64,000 bases of DNA from Paramoeba atlantica. Its lineage: Eukaryota > Discosea. Shown here in pieces: positions 49,238 through 58,336 of the stretch. The notes beneath the pieces are model-generated. The model had not been told where the DNA came from. It ran no database searches and was given only the letters and a program-made list of their open reading frames with translations. The stretch's first letter is position 1. Every line of letters begins with the position of its first letter. The stretch is from contig CDRNVI010000099.1 in assembly GCA_977017575.1 (NCBI GenBank), positions 186,001-250,000 of the forward strand. The letters run 5' to 3'. The position numbers and the translations under genes were made by a program.

Positions 49238-49335
49238 GAGTGGCTTCGTTAAACGCGGTGGTTGTTTTCAACTTAAAAGTCACTCGTGCTGCGCGCTTAG
49301 CGTTGAAAACTACCTCCGCGTTTAGCGAAGCCACT
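49238..49335. repeat. Inverted repeat with 33-bp arms
   Basis: GAGTGGCTTCGTTAAACGCG at 49238 pairs with CGCGTTTAGCGAAGCCACT ending near 49334; the arms extend inward through GTTTTCAA and TTGAAAAC. Arm identity is about 90 percent. It may be a short foldback element. Confidence 0.75.
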
Positions 49336-50000
49336 GAAATACGTTTTAGTAGTCGATTTATCAATCACGCATCAATCGCGGTCTCAAAGGAAGAAAGCGC
49401 CAGAGAAGCTTTAACAAAGAGCAAAAAGCAATTTTAAGGAAAGTGCACCTTAAATAGCTCCAAGAAATTATTGGTAAGCATGCAGTGACGAAGGTATTAG
49501 TCTTTTCCGTTATGGAAACATACGGAATACAGCTCGTCGTTTCGAAATTTGTTTACGAATTAATATTTCACAATTATTTATTTTACACCCCCGCCCAAAA
49601 GTATTGTTCACAAAAATGGCCGACACACAAAGTATTGTGTTTATTAGTATCGACCATTTTTTTCAGTTTTGGCCTGACTTTTAGTTGTTTTTTTCTAATT
49701 TTCAGGAAATCAGCATAATGAGTTCTGATATACGCGGCCACTTGATCATCATCTCGAGGGAAGCTGAGTGATTTCTCTCCTATTTTTATGTTTCACTATA
49801 CGTCTGCACAGATCCGATATGATAATGTCCAACTTTTTGGAGGCCAGTGGCAACTCGTGTAAATCGACAAAAAATTTTGTATTTATTAGTATCGACAAAA
49901 AAATTTTCTATCTTTTCTTCTAGCTTTTTGCCGCGGGGACAACGACTTCCTCGCGTGGGAAGCTGTAAAGCGCCATAGGGAGCATGTTCGGATGGTTATG
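49336..50000. other. Gap without recognised gene
   Basis: GTATTTATTAGTATCGACAA near 49884 and TTTATTAGTATCGACCATTT near 49640 are related short repeats. No gene. Confidence 0.4.
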
Positions 50001-50195
50001 TAATCCAGGCTAAAGTGGACGAGGGAGATACTAAAGGCACCTTTGGAAAACCACCTCGAAACTGCAACGGTATCTCCCGGTTTGTAGAGCATTCTGATGT
50101 GACAAAAGGGTCTTTAACGGTGATACCGTTCCAGTTTCGAGGTGGTTTTCCAAAGGTGCCTTTAGTATCTCCCTCGTCCACTTTAGCCTGGATTA
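50001..50195. mobile_element. Hairpin MITE, 74-bp arms
   Basis: The 195-bp sequence folds on itself: TAATCCAGGCTAAAGTGGAC starts at 50001 and is reversed at the 50195 end. The arms run to GGTATC with only about one mismatch in 74 bases. It is flanked by TA, as Tc1/mariner-type MITEs are. The near-perfect arms show it is young or maintained by gene conversion. Transcribed, it would form long double-stranded RNA. Confidence 0.88.
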
Positions 50196-50897
50196 AAAAA
50201 AAATATTAACAATTTTGCTACTATGGAGAGAGAGCAGATAAAATCGCTTTCTAAAAAGCACAACGTTTCGGAGCAATGTGTTTATCAAGTAAAAGAAGGG
50301 CCTGAGGAAAGAAGAGCCTCTACGTTCAAGGCACTACTCCTCCCCCCCCCTAGTAAATACCTGTAAAGATGCCCATTACGCCCGAGCTTGGGTCTTCTTT
50401 ACTTCGAGCTTGTTTATTAAAAAGTCTCACTCAAAAAATATTGTACCCGCGCTTCAGCGACGTCTCTTATTTGGTGCGTTTGGAAACGTATGCAAGATGG
50501 AACTACCCACCTCTCCCTCCTTTCCCAAGAGAGTGTTTACATGCTTGCATTACACTTACTGTGACCCCCCCCCCCTTTAATATGGCACACGTTTTTGGGG
50601 TTTGTGCATATTAAGAGGGTTGAAACCTATGAGAGGCAAAACCTGGAAAAACCCATATATTGCTCATTGACATGGCGAAAAAAAATACTTTGTTAAAAAT
50701 AGTGAACAACATACTTGGTATCCATCGTGCGCTGCAAAACATTTTTTGCGCCACAAAAAATGAACATTTTGAACAAAGTATTTTTGGAAATAAACCCTCA
50801 GAAAGGGTAGCCAAGGTCATGGCGCACATTTTCCACCCCCGTACTCGGGGACGGGTCCCCCTGGTATCAACAGCCTATCAATGTCAATGGTCGCCTA
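50196..50897. other. Gap without recognised gene
   Basis: C-tracts at 50340 and 50568 resemble MITE ends. No coding signal. Confidence 0.4.
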
Positions 50898-51254
50898 TCA
50901 ATGCATGGTCATCCAGAGATAATTCGTCAGGGTGAGTGGAAGGTATCTCCAACCAAAGGAGCCGCGAATGCCGCCGTAAATTTCCATGGCGCTTCCCCAG
51001 TGTATTTTCGTCACGTCACCCGCTAGATTGCATGACACACCTTTCCAAGCACACGCTGTGACATTGGTACGCCACGTAGGGTGCAGGCCTTCCATATTTT
51101 CTACCAAACGCGCTAAGTCGTATTCCTGCGGGATTACGGCACCCCGAATTCTGTGAGGAGCTCGTGCAGTGGGATCGGATGACAACGTATGTAGTAAAAG
51201 GAGGCTGCTCTCGCGACGATGAGCTACGTGATCCGCGAGGGTGAGCAGCATCAT
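50898..51254 (-). pseudogene. LRR gene N-terminal fragment (copy 8)
   Basis: Same leader, family motif and cap as the plus-strand copy at 40542, extended by SFGWRYLPLTLTNYL, the first LRR, before a stop. The family normally has five to eight repeats, so this is a truncated gene. As it lies on the usual strand and reaches further, it is nearer the source than the 40.5-kb copy. Its cap keeps both cysteines. Confidence 0.8.
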
Positions 51255-51364
51255 GCAAGTAGTTCTGTATTCAAGTTGGTGTACGGTAATGTACAGTAAC
51301 GGGATAAGTCTTTGATACAACGTTGTCGAAACCAACTTTATTTGACGTAAATATAAAAATATAT

Positions 51365-51682
51365 ATAAAAAAAATGACGTACCGTTTGCCAGTGGTTTCC
51401 CGGTGGTGGTATATGGGTAGATAGAAAAAAAGTAGAATAGGTGATTGAAGCAATGTACAGTTAGCGAATGAATTTGTCGTGAAGTGCTTATAAAAAGCGA
51501 AAGAAAAGTAGTCTTCTGTCATTCTACAGCGTTAGTAGTCGTTCTACAGCGTGGACTCATAACTTAGTTTTCTATGTACAATATATCGCAATAAATTCTT
51601 ACAGGCGTATTTCGAATGATAAACAGGGGTGTAGAAATGGCAGTTCTCTGACTGAAGAATCGTGAATCGTATAAATTGTTTG
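51365..51682. other. Gap without recognised gene
   Basis: AT-rich spacer between LRR copies 8 and 9; no feature. Confidence 0.4.
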
Positions 51683-52405
51683 TTATACCGTATATCGTAT
51701 TTTTGTTTTCGAAATGAAGACTCCATCCCGGACACGGGGTGGAAGATCAGCTTTGCTGAATTCTCCGAACAGTTCTTCGTTGTCTGACAAATAGAGAATC
51801 CTTAGCATTGGGGGCAAATGACTGAGGTCAACGAACCCTGTAAATTTATTGTTATCTAGCCACACATATTCGATTTCCAACGGGAGTTGACGCAAATCAA
51901 GCTCACCAGAAAAATGGTTGTCGCTAATATAAAGTTTCTGAAGTTTTTTTGGCAAATTCGTGAGACAAACCTTACCGGTAAACATGTTTTCATCTAAAGA
52001 TAACCGTATTAAAGGCTCTGGAAGTGCAGAGAAGTTTACACAACCTTCGAAATTATTATTGTCCATTCTTAAAAAGACAAGTCTCGGTGGTAAATCACTT
52101 ACTGATACCTGGCCACAAAGCTTGTTCCCAGAGACGATAAATTTCTCAAGGGATTCCGGGAGATATCTTAACTGCAATGGTCCAGTCAAGGAAGCGTCAG
52201 ACCAATCAATTTGTTGAATTTCACTGTGCGCGTTGCAGTGCACGCCATACCACGTACAGGCCGGTTTTTCAGTGCTCCAATCTGCACGGGATCCTTCTAC
52301 GCGTTCAATCAATCTAGCAAGATGAAACTCTTGTGGAAGATTCGCAAAGCTTACTTTCGAAGTGTGCGATATTGCTCGGGTATCAGAAGCATGAAAGCAA
52401 TGCAT
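51683..52405 (-). CDS. Leucine-rich repeat protein (LRR copy 9)
   Basis: 240 residues with an ATG start. SKVSFANLPQEFHLARLIER is the family motif; the cap WSTEKPACTWYGVHCNAHSE has both cysteines. Repeats include PESLEKFIVSGNKLCGQVSV, PPRLVFLRMDNNNFEGCVNF and PKKLQKLYISDNHFSGELDL, then a closing PPMLRILYLSDNEELFGEFS unit and short tail. It appears complete. It has the same architecture as copies 7 and 10, with which it forms the best preserved set. Confidence 0.85.
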   Translation of the reverse strand: MHCFHASDTRAISHTSKVSFANLPQEFHLARLIERVEGSRADWSTEKPACTWYGVHCNAHSEIQQIDWSDASLTGPLQLRYLPESLEKFIVSGNKLCGQVSVSDLPPRLVFLRMDNNNFEGCVNFSALPEPLIRLSLDENMFTGKVCLTNLPKKLQKLYISDNHFSGELDLRQLPLEIEYVWLDNNKFTGFVDLSHLPPMLRILYLSDNEELFGEFSKADLPPRVRDGVFISKTKIRYTV

Positions 52406-52456
52406 GCCTATAACCAGTATGGCAAAAGAAAGGAATAACTAAATTTAGACTACTCC

Positions 52457-52551
52457 CCGGGTCAAAAATAAAGGAAAATGAAAATCCAGAAAAGGAAAAT
52501 TCATTTTTCAGTTTAATTTTCATTTTTCATTTTCCTTTATTTTGATCAGGG
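52457..52551. repeat. Imperfect inverted repeat, A/T-rich
   Basis: GGGTCAAAAATAAAGGAAAA plus TGAAAAT at about 52454 is reversed as CATTTTCCTTTATTTTGATC near 52527. It lies about 50 bases upstream of LRR copy 9's start. It could be a foldback element remnant. Confidence 0.65.
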
Positions 52552-52807
52552 TGGAGAAAATATGAAGTATGGCGCTGAAGTTGTGGAGTGGAGTCATAAA
52601 AACGTAATATATTGGGAAATTTCAAGATGATGTCGGTGTAAAGGGGAGAAAATCTGACAATGTACTACGTAGGAGTGAGCAGATAAAATAAGATAAAAGC
52701 TTTTGGTATAAATGTTTTTTCGCCCAAGTCATTGGAATCACTCCTTATCGTTTTATAAATGTTGGTAGTTTATGTGTTTCATAGTTTTTGCTCGACTCAT
52801 TCGATTT

Positions 52808-52937
52808 TATGCCGTAGGTATGTCGTCCACTGATTGACATACACTGACAAAGTATGTAGCATAGAATGATTGTATGCCGTATCTATGTCGTCCACTGATT
52901 GACATACATTGACAATGTGTGTAGCATACAATGATTG
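52808..52937. repeat. Tandem repeat, two 65-bp units
   Basis: TATGCCGTAGGTATGTCGTC at 52808 recurs at 52873 with about 8 percent difference, and the start of a third unit follows. No gene. Confidence 0.85.
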
Positions 52938-53480
52938 TATGCTGAAACGTACTTTTCCAACTGGACTGGATTCCAACGTTCTTTGCGTCTCTCTGCTTCA
53001 GGGGCCGATATTTCTTTATCCCCAGCGATGGTATAGTGTTATTGCTTGGCGTCCACTTTCACATCGGTGCCCTTTTCGGAGGCGCCATAATGCGAGTTAA
53101 AGTAAGAAATTTTGCAGAATGTGTACTTAAGTGACCGATAAACAAGGTGAAAGGACAAAAAAAGGAAAAAGAAAAATTTCTTTTTTTTTTCTTTCCCTCA
53201 CTTCCCCCCATTTTGAAAACGAGCAAAATATATAACTAGTAAATACATGCTTTCCCATCTTACCCACTTCCCCATACCAATCTTTCCAGCTTTCCAGGGA
53301 GGGTAAGGTCTCCCTCTGCTAGGAGGGGCAGACTTTCCCCTAACCGTTCGCGCGCTCCGGACCGGGTCTTTCGACCTCTCCCGAGCCTGCATTGGGAACC
53401 CTTCCCTTGTTATACGGGAGGGCGCAGGTTTTTTTTAACCGTTTGATATGTTAACCCCCCTAGGCCCACCGGAAGCCTAC
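52938..53480. other. Gap; probable 3' flank of LINE fragment
   Basis: From about 53290 the sequence is GC-rich like the adjoining LINE fragment and probably forms its 3' untranslated region. The rest shows nothing. Confidence 0.4.
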
Positions 53481-53493
53481 CCCCCCCCTGGTC

Positions 53494-54240
53494 CTACCCC
53501 CTAACCCCGCGGCGGTACCAGTCCTGTACCGCCGCCTGCACAATCTGGGCATTCCCTCTCTGGATGGCCACCCCGATGGCCATTAAGAGATGGGCGAGAC
53601 ACCCATTCTTGTCCGATGAGTGGGCCCGGGCCACCTTGTTGAGGAAGGTGAAGGTTTCTGGGCCCGGGATCCCGTACGTGGAGAAGGCCAGAGGGTGGAA
53701 TTCCATGCCCCTCACCAGCGCCATCTCCTCATGAGAGCGCCTTTTGTTGGCCTCAGCCATCCTCAACGTGTGGGATGGCTCCGCGGCCTCCTTCTCCACG
53801 ACGGGGCCAGTGGGTTCACAACTGTGACGTCAACCAGGACGATCTTCCGTCCCAGCCGGAAACAGATGTCTGGCCCCCGTCCATTGTCGAACCTCGGCTC
53901 GTGGAGGTCCGGGTTGAACCCATAATGGACCAAGAGGCTCCGAAACGTCTCTTTGACTTCCTTATGGCGGGAGGCCTGAGTTTTCCCCTTCACCTTCTTG
54001 CAGTCCAGAGCGTGTACGTAAAACTCATCATTGCTGAGGGTTGCACCGCACACGCACTGGAGCTCAGGCTCCGAGGTCGGGGCGACCAGGTACCGGAGGC
54101 GGGCCGCAGTCTCCCACTCGCGCGACCCCCGCTAAATAGGGGGGGGAAGGTGGTAGTTGTGGGGTACGGAGGCCTCTCACAACTCCGGGGCTCACCGGGA
54201 GCAAAGGTGAGCTTCCATAGCACCTCGCACCAACTTTTCG
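53494..54240 (-). mobile_element. LINE C-terminal fragment with restriction-like endonuclease
   Basis: The minus strand reads CVCGATLSNDEFYVHALDC, a zinc knuckle, then SRHKEVKETFRSLLVHYGF, HEPRFDNGRGPDICF and IVLVDVTVVNP. The PD and the later D are separated by 12 residues, which matches the PDx12-14D signature of restriction-like LINE endonucleases (R2, CRE, NeSL). A second frame holds the C-terminal end (LLMAIGVAIQRGNAQIVQAA). One frameshift lies near 53780. Only the 3' third is present, as is usual for LINEs truncated at the 5' end. Confidence 0.82.
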
Positions 54241-54269
54241 AAAAAGTTGAAATCCGTGCCTAAAATTTT

Positions 54270-54375
54270 ATGCATGTGGATGTGCTGTTATGCATGTGAA
54301 TGTGCTATATGCATTTGAATGCGCCGCTTAGTATGCATTATAAACGTGCCGTTAATATGCATTATAAATGTGCTA
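54270..54375. repeat. Degenerate TATGCAT repeats
   Basis: About five irregular units of TTATGCATGTGAATGTGC and similar. No gene. Confidence 0.6.
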
Positions 54376-54725
54376 ACGCCATTGCCCTCCATCACATCAG
54401 GGGAAACAGACAACTTCTTCATGACGCGACCCACCGCAAGAAAAGGCTCACAAATATGGGGGGTCATGATTGATATTCATGTATCAACCATGCTCCTAGA
54501 CTTAATACCCAAGGGGTTTCGTCCATTTGGGACAGAATCGCTCCACTACGTGAGGATCTGCACATATTGACATAACATAACGTTGTACGAGAATGAGGGC
54601 TCACGAAGGGCTTCTTTTTCTTTCAGTTATTCGTGGTTCAAAACTTCAACATGTAAATGGTTTTGCAGTACATGCAGCAACTTTAAACTGGTGTGTTTTC
54701 ATTACAGAAGGTAAATAAGTAGGCA
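54376..54725. other. Gap without recognised gene
   Basis: Nothing recognised. Confidence 0.4.
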
Positions 54726-54800
54726 AATAAAGATACAGTTTCTGTACCTTGCTGGTACATTTTCGCTAGTTCATCTTTTCTTTTCCCGGAAACGGGCATA
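54726..54800 (+). repeat. Spliced-leader-derived repeat, 5' fragment (copy 3)
   Basis: ATAAAGATACAGTTTCTGTA then CCTTGCTG, GTACATTTTCG, a CATCTTTTCTTTTCCCGG stretch and ACGGGCATA follow copy 2 closely, then similarity stops inside the first hairpin. Upstream AAGTAGGCAAATAAAG may retain a decayed version of the 5' half of a spliced leader, but this is uncertain. The plus orientation is opposite to the host genes. Confidence 0.65.
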
Positions 54801-54865
54801 CTCTTTTTGTGAGTATCGGTCAACGTCTCGTCATGGCACACTCCCATAGCTGCTGTAATAGTTTT

Positions 54866-55070
54866 TATGATAATAATTATTAATAAAAATAATAATTATG
54901 CGATATAAAATTATTAAGAATTATTATAGCTTCTTCTCAGGGTGAAAGTGGCGCCGCGAAGCGGCGCTGAATTTTTTATAACGCACGTGATGGTGAGTAT
55001 CTTTATCGTTTACTACCCATGCAACAAGTAGTAGATCTATAATAATTATTAATAATTCTTAATAATAGCC
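54866..55070. repeat. AT-rich inverted repeat
   Basis: TTATTAAGAATTATTATAG near 54911 is the reverse of CTATAATAATT...CTTAATAA near 55039-55066, with further AT matches outward. It could be a MITE of about 200 bp; the low complexity makes this uncertain. Confidence 0.5.
54951..54977. other. GC hairpin followed by T-run (first of two)
   Basis: GCGCCGCGAAGCGGCGC forms a 7-bp GC stem with a GAA loop, followed by TGAATTTTTT. It resembles an intrinsic terminator in shape, but nothing bacterial surrounds it. The second copy is at 55171. Confidence 0.6.
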
Positions 55071-55090
55071 TAGTATTACAGACTTCAAAT

Positions 55091-55165
55091 ATTAATACTG
55101 TCCCCCCTATTTACTATTGAGTGCTCAACCCCCCCTATTTAGTGTTGAATTTTGGGTTCGGTGCG
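55091..55165. mobile_element. MITE end with iterated motif
   Basis: TACTGTCCCCCCTATTTACT followed by CCCCCCCTATTTAGTGTTGA repeats the motif found as a foldback at 56176-56246 and as an end at 48918. Confidence 0.65.
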
Positions 55166-55170
55166 TATAG

Positions 55171-55201
55171 GCGCCGCGAAGCGGCGCTTAATTTTTTTTT
55201 C
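55171..55201. other. GC hairpin followed by T-run (second of two)
   Basis: Exactly the same 17-base hairpin as at 54951, followed by TTAATTTTTTTTT, 220 bases away in direct orientation. Confidence 0.6.
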
Positions 55202-56175
55202 TTATCTCTGCTTGTTATTTGTGATTGGTTACTCTCCATCTCATTGATTTTAATAAATATAATTTATAACAAAAATGAAAATTTATATTCATATTTATGT
55301 TTATAAAAATCAATTAGAAAGCTTCCCAAGGATACTGATTTTTGCATCGACTTTACATCGGTTAAGAAGTTTCAGTTCAGTTCCGGTAAGTAAACATAGA
55401 GTAAGTAATGAAAATGTGTCGAGAGAAGCGCTCTTCCTAACAACAAATTTATCTAAAAAATTAACTACTGGTGGTAAATAAATTTACGAAGGCTTTTACA
55501 AAACAAAGGGGTGATCAGCACTTTCAGGGGAAATTATGTCCTCTTCATTTTCATCAAGAACCGGTATTACTGTAAACAGTTCGCTCGCACGGCGAATCGA
55601 AATTCGCTTCAAGGATACTTTCTGGCTTATTTAGACTTTCCGGTGAAATTCCGACCTTACCCCACGCTTGAACATTGGCATGCCTCTGCCGATTATCGTT
55701 GAGGTGGGCGTACGTTTTGATAATACTGTCAATAAGCTGTGCTTTGCTTATTTTTACTCCGATGGACCGAGTGTCACCGATTCGCTTTCCCTCATTGTAT
55801 TGAGTCTGGCAGTATTTCAGTAAGGCCAAGGTTCGATAGTATATATAATAGTTTTAGCTTCAAACGGTTAAATAAACCCACATCGCAAGGCTGAAGTCTT
55901 CATGTGCACTTTGCTGGAATGTACACAATTCGCAACCATGAAAAGGTGTCTTCGTTGCGCGTGATAAGTGCAGAGCGTGTGGTATGTACAGAGCAGCAAT
56001 CCAAGATAAGCAATCCAAAATAAAATACGTCTCCCCACAGGACTTTTATACAAATGCCCCACAGCGTTCATAAAGACGTATCCCCAACCGAGTGAAAAAA
56101 TACTACAATCATGGTTTTAAAAACAATAGGCCGCGAAGCCTATTCTCTCCTCCCCTTTTTTGAGGGGAGGAGATT
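55202..56175. other. Gap; one unassigned small frame
   Basis: A minus-strand frame of 91 codons at 55554-55829 (KISKAQLIDSIIKTYAHLND) reads like real protein but begins only with TTG and matches nothing I know. The rest is AT-rich. Confidence 0.35.
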
Positions 56176-56246
56176 GCTTACCCCCCCTATTTAGTGTTGA
56201 ATTTTTCCGAATTTCACTCAACACTAAATAGAGGGCGACAGTAATT
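56176..56246. mobile_element. Minimal foldback MITE
   Basis: CCCCCCTATTTAGTGTTGAA and the reverse TTCACTCAACACTAAATAGA plus GGGCGACAGTAA lie almost back to back, so the element is little more than its two ends. It is the same family as the ends at 48918 and 55091. Confidence 0.75.
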
Positions 56247-56350
56247 CTGCAGCTATGCACACTCCGTGGCTCGGGGGACAAACATTGGCCTGGGGGGCAA
56301 ACAGTACATGAAAATTAAACTCATTACATCTGTGCTCCGATATATTGCCA

Positions 56351-57286
56351 TCAACTGAGAAGGGTAATTCGAGTATTATCTACCCATGAAATCAATCCAG
56401 CGGGAAGATTAGCCTTGTTTAATGTGCCAGATAGATCAGCATTATTTGATAAAAATAGAAACCGCATCGTGAGTGGAAAATTTCCGAAACGAAGTTCTCC
56501 TGAAAAATCGTTGTCATTCAATGCAAGGCAATGTAATGACCTTGGGAATTCATGAATATGCACGGCACCAGTAAACCTGTTACCATGCAAATCAAGCACA
56601 AGAAGACTAGAAGGTAGGTTGCAAAAACTAACATTGCCAAAAAAATGATTACGATCAAGCTGTAGCTGTTTCAGACTTGCGGGAAGTGACGTTAAGTCCA
56701 CGGTGCTCGAAAAATGGTTACACCCTAGAGTAAGTCTTGAAATAGTAACCGGAAGTGTACTCAAACATATTTCCCCCGCTAGTGCATTTTGGAACACGCT
56801 CAGCTCTCTCATACCAAATCGTAGGGAGGATAAGTCTATGTTGCCCACAAAGGTATTCTTGTCGAGAATAAATTTTTCCAGCCCTTCAGGCAGGTTAGCT
56901 AGAGATACCTCACCCTTGAAGCCATTAATCCGGAGATTGCAATTTACAAGCGTATGAGGTAAATGAATCAAATGGAGCACTCCGCGGTAGTAATTCGTTG
57001 GCCCGAACGAGAAAGCATTATCCCAGCCTATTCCAGTCACTACACGGTGTTCGCTGCAGATGACACCATCCCACTCGCAGGCTGCGATTTCGACATTCCA
57101 CGTCGCATGCGGATTCTCAATGTCTCGTATGCATTGCATGAGCTTAATTTCTTGAGGAAGATTGGCAGAATGAACCTTGGAAGGTTTCCGTAACACAGGG
57201 TCCTTCGTGTGACTAATCTTTTCATCCGAAATATTGCAGTCGAGAAAAAGTTTGCGCCGTTTAGGAGAAGGTTCTCGCAGATCCAT
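56351..57286 (-). CDS. Leucine-rich repeat protein (LRR copy 10), longest
   Basis: 311 residues with an ATG start (MDLREPSPKRRKLFLD). The basic KRRK near the start looks more like a nuclear or cytosolic signal than a secretion signal, unlike the hydrophobic starts of copies 1 and 3. SKVHSANLPQEIKLMQCIRD and the cap WNVEIAACEWDGVICSEHRV follow. Eight repeats follow (PEGLEKFILDKNTFVGNIDL, PSSLLVLDLHGNRFTGAVHI and so on), closed by a SNNADLSGTLNKANLPAGLI tail like that of copy 9. It is complete and best suited to define the family. Confidence 0.87.
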   Translation of the reverse strand: MDLREPSPKRRKLFLDCNISDEKISHTKDPVLRKPSKVHSANLPQEIKLMQCIRDIENPHATWNVEIAACEWDGVICSEHRVVTGIGWDNAFSFGPTNYYRGVLHLIHLPHTLVNCNLRINGFKGEVSLANLPEGLEKFILDKNTFVGNIDLSSLRFGMRELSVFQNALAGEICLSTLPVTISRLTLGCNHFSSTVDLTSLPASLKQLQLDRNHFFGNVSFCNLPSSLLVLDLHGNRFTGAVHIHEFPRSLHCLALNDNDFSGELRFGNFPLTMRFLFLSNNADLSGTLNKANLPAGLISWVDNTRITLLS

Positions 57287-57559
57287 GATACGTGAAAATG
57301 TATTTCCAAACTTCTACTGACGATATTCATGATTCCTGGCACCTGCCCAACACTGATTCTTAAGCAAGTGTTTAAAAAGAAATTAATGTAATGATGTGTC
57401 CTTTTAAATCTAATGACGTTTGACATTAGCGTAAAGCAAAAAAAGTATAGGCAATGGAAGCGTTCGATGAAAAATTATGGAGCGGACAGCCTATTCGACA
57501 TCAGTGTAGGTGTCACTGATGTTACCTATTCGCAGCTGGCTAATTAATATCGGCGGCAA

Positions 57560-57930
57560 AGTAGTTGGTCGGCACGACGACGAATGAGAGTTATCGTGGT
57601 TGTTGTCCCCTTTCAGGTTCCAAGCACACAATTCTTTGTTCGCTCTCTAATTGGGATGGGGGGTTGCGCAACCAATGGTTTCCCTTTTGTACATTAGGAT
57701 GTCCAAAACTATTACTACCAGACAGGTGTCTGGTACCTACATCATATGGTACGTATATCATATGGACTCGGACACGCCTGCTGCATAAGGCATGTACCTA
57801 TGATAGTTCGACCCACAGTTCTCATATAGGGTACGAGCATACGGGCGGCATTGCACAAAGCACTATGTGGACCATAGTGTCAAGCGAACTTTTGATACTA
57901 GCTGAATATTTTCAGGAATAAACGCGAAAA
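57560..57930 (+). mobile_element. Fossil reverse-transcriptase fragment, second copy
   Basis: A GYEHTGGIAQSTMWT segment and the DNA around it (ACGCCTGCTGCAT, then GGCATTGCACAAAGCA) parallel the fragment at 2490-3060. It is the same retrotransposon family, on the same strand, more decayed and without ends. Broken and old. Confidence 0.45.
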
Positions 57931-58336
57931 AACAAGGTTGTTTCCTGAAAAGTACAACTGTGATAGATTTTGTGGAAGGTTCGCGACGTCCAGTTTTCTG
58001 CAGAATTAGTTCTAAGAACACTTCACTTTTCGCTATAAGAAAGGAAGAAATTCCAAAGTATTTCTAGAAAAAGTATTGTGTTCGACCAGGAAAAGTAGAT
58101 ACAGGGCCGTTCGAGATTCACAGAGGAAAGACTTTATGAGCTACGTGACCACTTTTTGATTGATCTTTTTTGCAAAGTATTCGGATATACATAGAGAAGC
58201 TGAATCAACTATTAAAACCTCTTATTCGTAGTCTTCCGACCCCTGCATTTTTTTTCCATCACTTTTTCCTCGTTTTCTTAGGACGACAAAAAAAAATATT
58301 TTTTGACGACTTAAAAATTTCTTTTCTACTTTAACT
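57931..58336. other. Gap without recognised gene
   Basis: Nothing recognised; T-rich sequence near 58240-58330 leads into the next open frame. Confidence 0.4.

Noticed and set aside
54951-55201. Reading the two GC hairpins as bacterial terminators and the region as bacterial DNA
   Set aside because: No bacterial genes, ribosome binding sites or operons nearby; the window is eukaryotic throughout.
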